Of a stretch of DNA of 64,000 nt, positions 9,280 to 18,540 are shown piece after piece; positions within the stretch are counted from its first letter, which is position 1, and each line of letters begins with the position of its first letter. This stretch comes from Scytonema millei VB511283. Lineage in GTDB: Bacteria; Cyanobacteriota; Cyanobacteriia; Cyanobacteriales; Chroococcidiopsidaceae. Location of the stretch: assembly GCF_000817735.3 (NCBI RefSeq), contig NZ_JTJC03000003.1, positions 248,001-312,000 on the forward strand. The letters are read 5' to 3'. The notes under the pieces are model-generated. The model worked only from the letters and a program-made list of their open reading frames with translations, made no database searches and had not been told where the DNA came from. A program made the position numbers and the translations under genes.

Positions 9280-9419
9280 CTATCCTAAGCCTTTAACTAG
9301 ACAACAAACAGTGTTTTGTCTCTAAGCATTCCTTGCATCCTATTCACATTTTGGCTCGAAATTTATTGAAAACGTGGCTTGGCGAGCGCTGATAACTGAT
9401 AACTGTTAACTGACAACTG

Positions 9420-11264
9420 TTAAAACAAACTGTAATTCACCGAAAAATATACGCCGTTTTCTTGCCAGGTGCGATCGCGGTCTTCAATATCGACTAGGGG
9501 AATACCCCAATCTAGACGAGCAGTTACGGTATCTGCTAGTTGAAAGCGCAATCCCAAGCCTACAGATACTAAGGTATCTTCGTCTTCAGGCGGAGTCAAA
9601 TCATCAACCGATCGCCCAGCTTCATTCCAAATTGTGCCAAAATCAACGAAGGGCGTGACTTGCAATGTTAGTTGCCGTTCGGTAACGCGATACACTGGAA
9701 TGCGCAGTTCTGCTGAAGCAAATAAACCGCCATCTGATAGCAGTGCATCTTGACGGTAGCCTCTGACGCTTTCGAGTCCACCTACGCCAAATTGTTCTAA
9801 TGGTACGAGCGGATCGTCGGCAATTTGGATATTTGTACGGAGTAAAAATAAAGTATCGGGAGCGAGCAGCCGTACCCATTGCGCTTGTCCTTGCCAAGAG
9901 AAGAAGCGGCTGTCTGGATCGTTACTGTTAATCGTAGCGTCGAACGCTCCCACACCTAAATTGAATTGCGATCGCGCTGCAATGACTTCTCGCGTGTTAC
10001 GTTGCGTCCATTCCTGAAAGAATTGGACGGCTGAGATCCGAGTATCTCCATCTTCATCTGCGCCTGGTGACAGTAAAGAGGAAGGATAGTCAAACTCTTC
10101 TAAAACATCGGAAGAAATTTCGCTTTCGCGTCGCGCTGCGGTCAGACCGAGGGCAAATTCGCGATTAGGAGATTGTAATATAGGTTGACGATAGCTGAGT
10201 TCAAAATAGCGAGAATTTCCATCGATTTCGAGGTCGTCGAATGGTGGTTCGATCACGTTGCTGTCGGTGAATCCAACATTCAAGCTTACCGTGCCATTTT
10301 TAGCATTTACGGGAATTGTATAACTGCCGTCTATGCCGTTGCTACCGTCGGTGTTGCTATATGCAAAACTCAACCCATCGCCAAATCCAAGTAAATTAGC
10401 TTGATTCAACTGAACCCGCCGCCGGAAGCTACCAACACTAGGCGATCGCCCGTTATCTAAGACAATTTGTGTATCAAAGGTGTCTGCTTCTTTCACCGTG
10501 ACATCTAGCACGCTCGTACCTGCACGAGTCCCTGCTGAAAGTTCGGCTGACAGATTTTGAACTAAGGGATTGAGTTGCAGCAGTTGCAAAGCCTCTAACA
10601 GGCGTTGCTGATTTAATGGTGTATCTTGCGGAATGCGATCGCGAATGTAACTGGGTCTTAAACGCCGCGTTCCCTGTATGTTAACTGCTTCTAATCCCCC
10701 TTCGACGACTTGAATTTTCACTACGCCGTCTTGGATGGCTTGAGGTGGAATTAAAGCACCAGAGGTAATATATCCTTTATCTATATATAGTTGCGTAACG
10801 GCTGTACGGGCTTGAAACAGTTCGGCAAAAGATAGCGATCGATTCGTAAAGGGGGCTAAAACTTTCTCGAAATCTTGGGGGCTAAAGACAGTACTTCCTA
10901 CTACCTCAAACCGTTTCACTGTCAGTTTTTCTGGTATTTTTCCCGGTACTGGTGCGGGTGTGGGAGGTGCGTCAGGCGGCTGTAATAAATCTTCTGGTGG
11001 TGGTAAGGGAGCGGGTGTCGGTAGTTCTGGAGGCGCGGGTTCGGGGCGCGGAATTACGTCTTGGGGACGGGGTGGCGGTGCAGGGAGGCGGGGAGTTTGA
11101 GCTATTGGAAGTTGTGCTTGTAAGTTTGTCCGTGCGGCGATCGCCGGATCGGGACTAGCATTAATACTGGGAGTTAGTAAACAAAAACTAATGCTTATAC
11201 AACCAATCCCTCCCGTTATTTTTATGAGGAGGGATGCAAAACTATTGTAAAAATTACGTTCCAT
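9420..11264 (-). CDS. TpsB-type outer-membrane transporter (ShlB/FhaC/HecB family)
   Basis: A 614-residue two-partner secretion transporter that would export the partner exoprotein through the outer membrane. An N-terminal signal region (about residues 10-40) is followed by a proline-rich linker (residues about 55-105, PPPRPQDVIPRPEPAPPELP). Then come POTRA-type domains (KLTVKRFEVVGSTVFSPQDF...) and a C-terminal Omp85-like beta-barrel ending in an aromatic residue (FSVNYSLF). The characteristic barrel segments FGVGGLESVRGYRQDAL and TPFVDFGTIW are present. Its start overlaps the tpsA stop by 11 bp, showing translational coupling to its substrate gene. Confidence 0.92.
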   Translation of the reverse strand: MERNFYNSFASLLIKITGGIGCISISFCLLTPSINASPDPAIAARTNLQAQLPIAQTPRLPAPPPRPQDVIPRPEPAPPELPTPAPLPPPEDLLQPPDAPPTPAPVPGKIPEKLTVKRFEVVGSTVFSPQDFEKVLAPFTNRSLSFAELFQARTAVTQLYIDKGYITSGALIPPQAIQDGVVKIQVVEGGLEAVNIQGTRRLRPSYIRDRIPQDTPLNQQRLLEALQLLQLNPLVQNLSAELSAGTRAGTSVLDVTVKEADTFDTQIVLDNGRSPSVGSFRRRVQLNQANLLGFGDGLSFAYSNTDGSNGIDGSYTIPVNAKNGTVSLNVGFTDSNVIEPPFDDLEIDGNSRYFELSYRQPILQSPNREFALGLTAARRESEISSDVLEEFDYPSSLLSPGADEDGDTRISAVQFFQEWTQRNTREVIAARSQFNLGVGAFDATINSNDPDSRFFSWQGQAQWVRLLAPDTLFLLRTNIQIADDPLVPLEQFGVGGLESVRGYRQDALLSDGGLFASAELRIPVYRVTERQLTLQVTPFVDFGTIWNEAGRSVDDLTPPEDEDTLVSVGLGLRFQLADTVTARLDWGIPLVDIEDRDRTWQENGVYFSVNYSLF

Positions 11265-13608
11265 TACAGCTATTCGGTCTAAACCAAGGAATATTAAGCG
11301 TATCGGTAATAACAGCAGCGGTCAGTACGACCTCACCATTAGAACCTACCACCCACCCTGTAGCTTCCACAAGTGGGGCGGGATTAACTTTATTGGAAAT
11401 TTCTGCGGGAGATTGAGAATTCGGAATTTGGAATTCGGAATTCGGAATTGTTTTTGACCCTTCACCTTGTTCGAGGGCAAGCTTTTGACTTCTAACTTTT
11501 GACTTTTCCGTGATGCCCAAATCTGCCAAGATGGACTCGCTTCTAGTTGCTTGGGCGGGAGTTGGGGGTAAGCCACCTCGTCCGGCGATCGCGAAGCTGC
11601 TTTCTCCTGATGCTACGCTACCTACAGAACACCCTTGAGCCACCAAACCGCTGACATCGACGACATCTGCTGGTAAGATAATCAATTCCGCGCTGGGGTC
11701 TATATCTGGTCTTCTAATTTCTACTATTCCATTAATGCCGCGATCGGAGCTGGCATCGATCGTACTATCGGGGGAAACAAAGAGTCCTTGGGTTGTAATG
11801 CTGATATTACCACCCCGACCATCAACGGCTCTTGCAGTAATATTGCTTCCTTCTGCTAATACTAAATTGTCCGTATCAATATTAATGTTGCCACCATCGC
11901 CCGCACCTTCGGCACTAGTAGAAATTTCACCATTATTGCGTAATGTAAGTAAGTCCAGATTTTGTAAGTTTATATTTCCACCGTCACTGCTGAATTTACT
12001 GGTAGCCGTAAGTTTGCCACCATCTTCTACACGGATAGAGTTAGCTGTAACTTCTAAGTTTCCTGCATTGCCCGTACCGAAACTGCTGACACTTATTTCC
12101 GCCTCATTCCCAATCGTCAAACTTTTTGTATTAATTCTCAGATTTCCAGCAGTTGCATCACCTTGAGCGATCGCAGTTAAGGTACTCGGAGAACCATTTT
12201 TTGTAGTCCCCGTCAGCTCTACAGATTCAGATGCATTGATAGTGAGGTTTCCTCCTTTGCCTGTTGCTGGTACGAACTGGTTGAGAGTTAGATCGAAGAC
12301 ACTTCCCTCTGATGCTGTGGATATTTTTGCTCCATCTCTGACAATTAGTTTTGCAGTATTAATTGTTAAGTCCCCTGCATTTCCAGCAGCAGCAGTTGCA
12401 CTAGATAAACTACTAAATGCCTCAAAATTATCAATAGCCAAAGGAAAACTACCAATTATTTGTACTGACTCTGAGGCGTTAACAGTTAATTTTCCTCCAG
12501 CACCTGTAGCAAAAGTAGAAGTAAAAACTTGCGCCCCTTCTCTCACAATTAAATTTCTAGTATTGAAAGTAATATTTCCTCCATTCCCTGCTCCAAAAGC
12601 TAGAGTAGATATTACGGTATTTACGCCCACCAATTCTATATTATCTGAGGCATTTATCGTCAAATTTCCTGGCTGTACTTCTTGTCTATTTATAGAGGTC
12701 AATCCATAATTGTTAATTTGAATTACCTTACCTTGAAGGTGAAGATCGCCATTACTTTCACCACTGACATCTAAATAAGGTATGTTTGCAGAACTATTTA
12801 ACTCAATATTTTGAAAATTTTGTACCTGCTCGTATCCCAACTTCCAGCCTTTTTCTGTAGGATTGAGATTCACTAAACTATTATCGAAAACACTGCCTAG
12901 TTCAATTCGTCCCTCTGCTGCTGTCATATTTCCACCCTCTTGTAAAATACTACCTCCTACAAGTGCTAATGTTTTACCTGTCACTACCTGTAAACCAGCA
13001 GGAAAGCCAAAGTAATTTACTGCTCCGTTGAGAGACGCTTGAGAGCGGTTAACGATCGCGCCAGAATTGGAACCAAATTGCAAGCCGATCGGCGTATTAA
13101 CTGTTAGTAAGGGCGTAGTTTGAGAATGATTTGCATCGAACTGAGTACCATCGGAAAAAATAATGCTACGCGCTGTACTGGCGAGAAATGAACCGCCAAT
13201 ATTGAGCGAGGCATTAGTGCCAAAAATAATTCCATTTGGATTGATTAACAATAAGTTGGCGCTACCGTTAGCGGCGATCGCGCCATCGATATTAGAAGCA
13301 GTAGAGCCAGTCACGCGGGTGATAATATTTTCAATATTCAGATCGTTATTGAAACGCACTTCACCGTTGGCTGGGACAGAAAACTGCTCGAAGCTGTGAA
13401 ATAGATTTTTGCCCCGCGCTGCTCCACCTTCAATTTGAGAAGTTAGAGGAGTAGTTTGGTTAACTGCTGAGCTTTCAGCACCTAATGTATTGTCGGGAAC
13501 AACCTGAGCTGAAATCCGATCTTCAGTGGCGATCGCTCCACTAACTGCTACACAGCACGCCAGCCGTAGCTGCCAACCCCAACTACTCCTACTTTGAGCC
13601 ATTTTCAA
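11254..13608 (-). CDS. TpsA-type exoprotein with filamentous haemagglutinin N-terminal domain
   Basis: A 784-residue secreted beta-helix protein. A signal peptide (ACCVAVSGAIATEDRISAQ) leads into the two-partner secretion domain, residues about 35-170, including GGAARGKNLFHSFEQFSV and the diagnostic NPNGIIFGTNA motif. Residues about 250-640 are repeated beta-helix coils such as GNAGDLTINTAKLIVRDGAK and GNGGNITFNTRNLIVREGAQ. A C-terminal segment near residues 690-735 is rich in repeat-derived residues (SKVRSQKLALEQ, TIPNSEFQIPNSQ), encoded by the dispersed repeat at 11415-11455. The downstream tpsB overlaps by 11 bp. Adhesion or surface-layer function is the family expectation; cargo function is unknown. 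Confidence 0.9.
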   Translation of the reverse strand: MKMAQSRSSWGWQLRLACCVAVSGAIATEDRISAQVVPDNTLGAESSAVNQTTPLTSQIEGGAARGKNLFHSFEQFSVPANGEVRFNNDLNIENIITRVTGSTASNIDGAIAANGSANLLLINPNGIIFGTNASLNIGGSFLASTARSIIFSDGTQFDANHSQTTPLLTVNTPIGLQFGSNSGAIVNRSQASLNGAVNYFGFPAGLQVVTGKTLALVGGSILQEGGNMTAAEGRIELGSVFDNSLVNLNPTEKGWKLGYEQVQNFQNIELNSSANIPYLDVSGESNGDLHLQGKVIQINNYGLTSINRQEVQPGNLTINASDNIELVGVNTVISTLAFGAGNGGNITFNTRNLIVREGAQVFTSTFATGAGGKLTVNASESVQIIGSFPLAIDNFEAFSSLSSATAAAGNAGDLTINTAKLIVRDGAKISTASEGSVFDLTLNQFVPATGKGGNLTINASESVELTGTTKNGSPSTLTAIAQGDATAGNLRINTKSLTIGNEAEISVSSFGTGNAGNLEVTANSIRVEDGGKLTATSKFSSDGGNINLQNLDLLTLRNNGEISTSAEGAGDGGNINIDTDNLVLAEGSNITARAVDGRGGNISITTQGLFVSPDSTIDASSDRGINGIVEIRRPDIDPSAELIILPADVVDVSGLVAQGCSVGSVASGESSFAIAGRGGLPPTPAQATRSESILADLGITEKSKVRSQKLALEQGEGSKTIPNSEFQIPNSQSPAEISNKVNPAPLVEATGWVVGSNGEVVLTAAVITDTLNIPWFRPNSCNGT
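11413..11500. repeat. Repeat block (GAATTCG)n inside the tpsA 3' part
   Basis: Units of GAATTCG/GAATTTG lie at about 11415-11450, followed by a TTTTGACTTCTAACTTTTGA-type stretch. Both types also occur intergenically (45625, 52290), yet here they are translated in frame. Confidence 0.75.
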
Positions 13609-13622
13609 ATTTACTCAGACAT

Positions 13623-13654
13623 TGACATACTTAAGAGCATATCTGAGTATGTCA
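13623..13654 (-). promoter_or_regulatory. Inverted repeat upstream of tpsA, candidate operator
   Basis: A perfect 9-bp inverted repeat, TGACATACT ... AGTATGTCA, with a 14-base spacer lies 15 to 46 bases before the tpsA start codon. Its symmetry and position suit a repressor site or a leader hairpin. No regulator gene is adjacent. Confidence 0.45.
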
Positions 13655-13705
13655 GACAGGCAATAGTATGACTTAGAAAAACTCGCTTGTCGCAGGAATA
13701 CTTCT

Positions 13706-13798
13706 AATAGCCGTTTTCAATTGGATCGTATACACGAACTGTAGGGGCGCACAGCCATGCGCCCCTTAACGTATTGCCATAGAATGAAAATCGCTGTA
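13706..13798. mobile_element. MITE-like element, copy A (about 94 bp)
   Basis: Left end ATAGCCGTTTTCAATTGG and right end, read on the other strand, ACAGCGATTTTCATTC form imperfect terminal inverted repeats. The core is a GC-rich hairpin (GTAGGGGCGC ... GCGCCCC). Copy B of the same length lies at 14249-14342. No transposase is present, so it would be non-autonomous. Confidence 0.65.
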
Positions 13799-13816
13799 AA
13801 CATCCCCTTGGCTGCA

Positions 13817-14101
13817 TCAGCCAATCCACTTACCAGGAGGTGGCGCACAAGCTTGGTTTGGGGGGCAAGGGCAAAACCAGGCAGTGGTTCGGAATACACT
13901 CTCTGGTGAGGGCTCTGGCAACACGCTGGAATTAGGGCGACAATCGCGATCGGATGGTGTTTTCTCAAAGAAATTGAATTCTATGGAAATATTTTTAGTG
14001 TCTAATACGCCATATTTTTGGAATATCTTATTTAGGGAGGACAATATATCTTCCTGATTGAGAAGTGCCATTATTTCTTGTTGAATAGCATCGTTGTCCA
14101 T
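13817..14101 (-). CDS. Small uncharacterised protein with Cys/Pro-rich C-terminus
   Basis: A 94-residue protein beginning MDNDAIQQEIMALLNQEDIL. The ATG at 14101 is chosen over an upstream start at 14158 because a strong AGGAG lies just before it. Residues 1-50 are acidic and helical; the C-terminal 20 residues hold the compact pattern C-x-C-x5-C among prolines (FCPCPPNQACAPPPGKW). The leader-plus-short-Cys-tail shape recalls precursor peptides, but no modification enzyme or dedicated exporter is adjacent, so this is only a suggestion. It lies between two copies of a MITE-like element and upstream of tpsA on the same strand. Confidence 0.6.
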   Translation of the reverse strand: MDNDAIQQEIMALLNQEDILSSLNKIFQKYGVLDTKNISIEFNFFEKTPSDRDCRPNSSVLPEPSPESVFRTTAWFCPCPPNQACAPPPGKWIG

Positions 14102-14248
14102 TGTGCTTCTCCTAGAAAACTCTATTTTGTCAGCGATCGATTGAGAGCGATCGCCCATAGCTAAACTTCAATACAGAAGAAATAAGTTGAGTTCCTGAAA
14201 TCTATCAATATGTAGTACTTTTGCACCAAAGTGAGGATTTTCTAAATA

Positions 14249-14342
14249 TATAGCGGTTTTCAATTGGATAAAACACACGACCGTAGGGGCGCACGGCTGT
14301 GCGCCCCTACAGATGTCACGCACGCAATCGAGAATTGCTATA
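14249..14342. mobile_element. MITE-like element, copy B (94 bp)
   Basis: Left end TATAGCGGTTTTCAATTG; right end read in reverse TATAGCAATTCTCGATTG. These match at 14 of 18 positions and define terminal inverted repeats. The core hairpin is GTAGGGGCGCACGGC with its inverse. Same orientation and length as copy A at 13706-13798. It occupies most of the gap before the carboxypeptidase gene; the rest of that gap shows nothing else. Confidence 0.65.
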
Positions 14343-14440
14343 GATATTAGGATTGCTGAAAATAGTTGCTAATTCCATGCACATGTGGGCAAGTCGGACT
14401 TAGTATTGACAAAAGGAACCTGAATCCACACGCTCAGCCC

Positions 14441-15964
14441 ATGCAAACCCTGGAAAAGACAGAACCCAAACTCGCCCAACTTAAAACCCTCCTGACAGAG
14501 ATTAACGACATTGAGTCGGCTGCTTCCCTTCTCTATTGGGATCAAGCAACGTATATGCCTCCCGAAGGTGCAGCAGCACGGGGAAGGCAACTAGCAACGC
14601 TCGCGCAGATTGCCCACACGAAATTTACCGATTCGCAAATCGGACAACTATTAGAAGATTTACGCCCCTACGAACAAAGCTTAGCCTACGATTCAGATGA
14701 AGCAAGCCTGATCCGCATCACGCGCCACGACTACGATCGCGCAATTAATATTCCCCCTGCTTTTACAGCTAAGTTTTCACAACATACGGCTGAGTGTTAT
14801 GAAGTTTGGGCAAAGGCAAGGGCTACAAATGATTTTGCTACAGTTGCGCCTTATTTAGAAAAGACATTAGAACTGAGTCGCGATCGCGCTAACTTTTTTC
14901 CTGGGTACGAGCATATTGCCGATCCACTGATTGCAGACGCAGATTATGGCATGACAGTCAAGAGCGTGCGATCGCTATTTACTCAACTACGTCAGGAACT
15001 CGTCCCCATTGTTGAAGCAATTGCTGCTCAACCCGTAGCTGATGCATCTTGCTTGCACCAGCATTTCCCCGAAGCCGAACAACTCGATTTCAGTTTCAAA
15101 GTTATCGAACAACTCGGTTACGATTTTCAACGGGGACGACAGGACAAAACCCTACACCCCTTCATGATTAAATTTTCTACGGGAGATGTCCGCATCACCA
15201 CCCGCGTGCGCGAAAATGACTTGAACGAAGGGCTATTTAGTACGATTCACGAAACCGGACACGCACTCTACGAACAGGGAGTGAATCGGGCATACGAAGC
15301 CACGCCACTAGCGGGAGGAACTTCAGCGGGAGTGCATGAAAGTCAATCGCGGTTGTGGGAAAATATGGTGGGCAGAAGTCGTCCTTTTTGGAAATGCTTT
15401 TATCCCCAGTTGCAGGAAACCTTTCCCCAACAGTTAGGAAAAGTTGACTTAGAGACATTTTACCGAGCGATTAACAAAGTCGAGCGATCGCTCATTCGCA
15501 CCGATGCCGATGAAGTAACCTATAACCTCCATGTCTTAATTCGTTTCGACCTGGAATTGCAGTTATTAGAGGGTAAATTAGCAGTTCGCGACCTTCCTGA
15601 CGCTTGGAACGAACGTTACAAATCCGACCTTGGCATTACCCCACCCAGTGATAGTATTGGTGTTTTACAGGATGTCCACTGGTACGGTGGCGCGATTGGC
15701 GGCGCGTTCCAAGGGTATACCCTCGGTAACTTAATGAGCGCTCAATTCTTTGCTACTGCAACGCAACTACATCCAGAAATTCCTCAACAAATCGCCTCTG
15801 GTAACTTTACCACCTTGCACGACTGGCTGCAACAAAACCTCTACCAACACGGTCGCAAGTATACGGCGGCGGAATTAATCCAACGGGTGACTGGTAGTCC
15901 CCTGCAAATCGAACCCTTTATCAGCTACATCAAACAGAAATTTGGCGAATTGTATGGAATTTAG
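14441..15964 (+). CDS. M32 family metallocarboxypeptidase
   Basis: A zinc or cobalt carboxypeptidase of the thermostable Taq type that trims C-terminal residues from peptides. The metal site HETGH lies at about residues 270-274 (STIHETGHALYEQG), followed by the downstream glutamate region HESQSRLWENMVGRS and the M32 segments RTDADEVTYNLHVLIRF and GALGGAF-like GAIGGAFQGYTLGNL. The 507-residue length is normal. The ATG at 14441 precedes the conserved PKLAQLKTLL helix; a TTG at 14366 would add 25 unsupported residues. It stands alone as a cytoplasmic protein. Confidence 0.9.
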   Translation: MQTLEKTEPKLAQLKTLLTEINDIESAASLLYWDQATYMPPEGAAARGRQLATLAQIAHTKFTDSQIGQLLEDLRPYEQSLAYDSDEASLIRITRHDYDRAINIPPAFTAKFSQHTAECYEVWAKARATNDFATVAPYLEKTLELSRDRANFFPGYEHIADPLIADADYGMTVKSVRSLFTQLRQELVPIVEAIAAQPVADASCLHQHFPEAEQLDFSFKVIEQLGYDFQRGRQDKTLHPFMIKFSTGDVRITTRVRENDLNEGLFSTIHETGHALYEQGVNRAYEATPLAGGTSAGVHESQSRLWENMVGRSRPFWKCFYPQLQETFPQQLGKVDLETFYRAINKVERSLIRTDADEVTYNLHVLIRFDLELQLLEGKLAVRDLPDAWNERYKSDLGITPPSDSIGVLQDVHWYGGAIGGAFQGYTLGNLMSAQFFATATQLHPEIPQQIASGNFTTLHDWLQQNLYQHGRKYTAAELIQRVTGSPLQIEPFISYIKQKFGELYGI

Positions 15965-16075
15965 GGAGTAGTGTCTGGTGACTAGTGACTAGTGACTGGA
16001 TAAAGATTCTAGCCACTAGCCACTAGCCACTCACCAACTACCACTCACCAACTACCAACTACCAATCACAACATT
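15965..16075. repeat. Inverted heptamer arrays (TGACTAG / AGCCACT)
   Basis: Units TGACTAG (about 15978-16000) are followed by AGCCACT units (about 16012-16030) and CCAACTA units to 16065. The outer arrays are roughly complementary and could fold. A similar arrangement stands at 53215-53285. Confidence 0.75.
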
Positions 16076-16090
16076 CTTGGGGAATTTATC

Positions 16091-18511
16091 ATGTCCGAAC
16101 TGCTGCAAGCTGTTCTCGATAGTGAAGAAAGAAGCGATCTGCGCCAGTTTTTTAGCGAGATTCGCCATCAAGATAAGAAGTACTTGTTGAGAAATGACAT
16201 TCTGATGTCGTATGTCGAGTATTGCAATAAGTACCAAAAGTCGGCTGAATTTTATAGCGGTTCTCATTTGGGTAAGCTAATTTACTATACCCAAGAAATC
16301 ATTCTAGAAAATGGCAATCTTTGTTTAATTATCCGCCAAAAAATTGCCAGTCAAGAATTCTATCGAATCACAGAAGATTTGATGATAGAAGTGCTGACGA
16401 TACAGGAATTACTTGATGTTCGCGATCGCTTTGTCAACCGTTACCATCCAAATGAAGGGGATATTCTCGAACTCGATTTTGGACCTTTTTACGATTACAC
16501 TCCAACCATTCGCGACCCGAAAAATATTGGGAAAGGGGTACAGTATCTCAACCGCTATCTTTCCAGCAAATTGTTTCAAGACCCCAGACAATGGTTGGAA
16601 AGTATGTTTAACTTCCTCCAGGTACATCAATACGATGGAATTCAACTGCTAATTAACGGCAGAATTAAGTCCCATCAACAATTATCCGATCAAATCAAAA
16701 GAGCGATCGCATTTGTGGGCGATCGCCCCAGTGAAGAACCCTACGAAAATTTCAAATTTGACTTACAAATGATGGGGTTTGAACCTGGCTGGGGTAACAC
16801 GGCAGGACGGGTACAGGACACTTTAAGTATTCTCGATGAATTGATCGATTCTCCCGATCCGCAAACCCTGGAAGCTTTTATTTCCCGGATTCCGATGATC
16901 TTTAAGATCGCCCTTGTCTCTTCCCACGGCTGGTTCGGACAAGAGGGAGTTTTGGGACGACCCGATACAGGGGGTCAGGTGGTATACATCCTCGACCAGG
17001 TAAAAAGTTTAGAAAAACAGTTGCAGGAAGATACAACCCTGGCGGGTTTGGATGGAATGAATGTGAAGCCGAAAGTTGTCATTCTCACCCGCTTAATTCC
17101 TAATAGCGACGGAACTCTTTGCAATCAAAGATTAGAGAAAGTTTACGGAACGGAAAATGCTTGGATCTTGCGCGTCCCGTTGCGAGAATTCAATCCTAAA
17201 CTGACACAAAACTGGATCTCGCGGTTTGAGTTATGGCCCTACCTAGAAACTTTCGCGATCGATGCTGAGAAGGAATTACTAGCAGAATTGCATGGAAAAC
17301 CCGATCTAATTATCGGTAACTATTCTGATGGTAATTTAGTCGCATTCTTACTATCGCGACGGATGAAGATTACTCAGTGTAATATTGCCCACGCGCTAGA
17401 AAAGTCTAAATATTTGTTTAGTAATCTGTACTGGCAAGACTTAGAAGATAAATATCACTTCTCATTACAGTTTACTGCCGATTTAATTGCCATGAATGCG
17501 GCTAATTTTGTGATTAGCAGCACCTACCAAGAAATTGTCGGGACTCGCGATAGCGTAGGGCAATATGAATCGTACAAATCTTTCACAATGCCGGATTTGT
17601 ACCACGTTGTTAGCGGAGTCGAACTATTTAGCCCTAAATTTAACGTGGTTCCGCCTGGGGTGAATGAAAGTTACTACTTCCCGTATTCACGGATGGAAGA
17701 TCGGATACAAAGCGATCGCGAACGGGTAGAAGACCTATTATTTACCTTAGACGATCCCGTTCAAGCTTACGGCAAACTCGACGACCCCAGCAAGCGTCCG
17801 ATTTTCTCGGTAGCCAGGTTAGACCGGATCAAAAACTTAACTGGTTTAGCTGAGTGTTTTGGTAAAAGCGAAGCGTTGCAAGAACATTGCAATCTCATCT
17901 TAATTGCTGGAAAATTGCGCGTTGAAGAATCGGAAGACAACGAAGAAAAGGATGAAATTGTCAAGCTTTACAGCATCATCGACCAGTACAATTTGCATGG
18001 TAAGATTCGCTGGTTAGGGGTACGCTTGCCTAAATCTGCTTCTGGGGAAGTTTATCGCGTCATTGCAGACCGTCACGGTATTTTCGTGCAGCCAGCGTTA
18101 TTTGAAGCTTTCGGCTTAACTGTATTAGAGGCGATGATTTCTGGCTTACCGACTTTTGCCACTCAGTTCGGGGGACCGTTGGAAATCATTCAAGATAAGG
18201 TAAATGGTTTTTACATCAACCCAACACATCTAGAGGAAACAGCCGATAAAATTTTGGATTTTGTGACGAAATGCGAACAAAATCCTAATTATTGGTATGA
18301 AATCTCCACGCGGGGAATTGACCGAGTTTACAGCACTTATACTTGGAAAATTCACACCACGCGCCTGTTATCTCTAGCACGAATTTACGGTTTCTGGAAT
18401 TTTATTTCCAAAGAAAACCGCGAAGACTTGTTGCGTTATCTTGAGGCTTTATTCTATTTAATTTATCGTCCAAGGGCGCAACAATTACTGGAACAACACA
18501 TGCATCGTTAA
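16091..18511 (+). CDS. susA: Sucrose synthase
   Basis: An 806-residue enzyme that reversibly converts sucrose and UDP/ADP to fructose and NDP-glucose; in cyanobacteria it mostly links sucrose cleavage to glycogen synthesis. An N-terminal regulatory region (residues 1-270) precedes a GT-B glycosyltransferase core. Visible motifs are SSHGWFGQEGVLGRPDTGGQ at about 276-296, the nucleotide-sugar segment SVARLDRIKNLTGL, and the E-x7-E motif EAFGLTVLEAM. The length equals the cyanobacterial and plant family. It starts at ATG 16091 and runs convergently with a glycosidase gene. Confidence 0.93.
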   Translation: MSELLQAVLDSEERSDLRQFFSEIRHQDKKYLLRNDILMSYVEYCNKYQKSAEFYSGSHLGKLIYYTQEIILENGNLCLIIRQKIASQEFYRITEDLMIEVLTIQELLDVRDRFVNRYHPNEGDILELDFGPFYDYTPTIRDPKNIGKGVQYLNRYLSSKLFQDPRQWLESMFNFLQVHQYDGIQLLINGRIKSHQQLSDQIKRAIAFVGDRPSEEPYENFKFDLQMMGFEPGWGNTAGRVQDTLSILDELIDSPDPQTLEAFISRIPMIFKIALVSSHGWFGQEGVLGRPDTGGQVVYILDQVKSLEKQLQEDTTLAGLDGMNVKPKVVILTRLIPNSDGTLCNQRLEKVYGTENAWILRVPLREFNPKLTQNWISRFELWPYLETFAIDAEKELLAELHGKPDLIIGNYSDGNLVAFLLSRRMKITQCNIAHALEKSKYLFSNLYWQDLEDKYHFSLQFTADLIAMNAANFVISSTYQEIVGTRDSVGQYESYKSFTMPDLYHVVSGVELFSPKFNVVPPGVNESYYFPYSRMEDRIQSDRERVEDLLFTLDDPVQAYGKLDDPSKRPIFSVARLDRIKNLTGLAECFGKSEALQEHCNLILIAGKLRVEESEDNEEKDEIVKLYSIIDQYNLHGKIRWLGVRLPKSASGEVYRVIADRHGIFVQPALFEAFGLTVLEAMISGLPTFATQFGGPLEIIQDKVNGFYINPTHLEETADKILDFVTKCEQNPNYWYEISTRGIDRVYSTYTWKIHTTRLLSLARIYGFWNFISKENREDLLRYLEALFYLIYRPRAQQLLEQHMHR

Positions 18512-18540
18512 ATTTGCCGGGTACTGTTTAACTACGCCAG

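Noticed and set aside
11735-12709. Long plus-strand frames (143 and 157 residues) opposite tpsA
   Set aside because: They are antisense shadows of the repetitive beta-helix codons and have no protein-like composition.
13706-14342. Complete insertion sequence
   Set aside because: No transposase frame lies between or within the elements, so they are at most non-autonomous.
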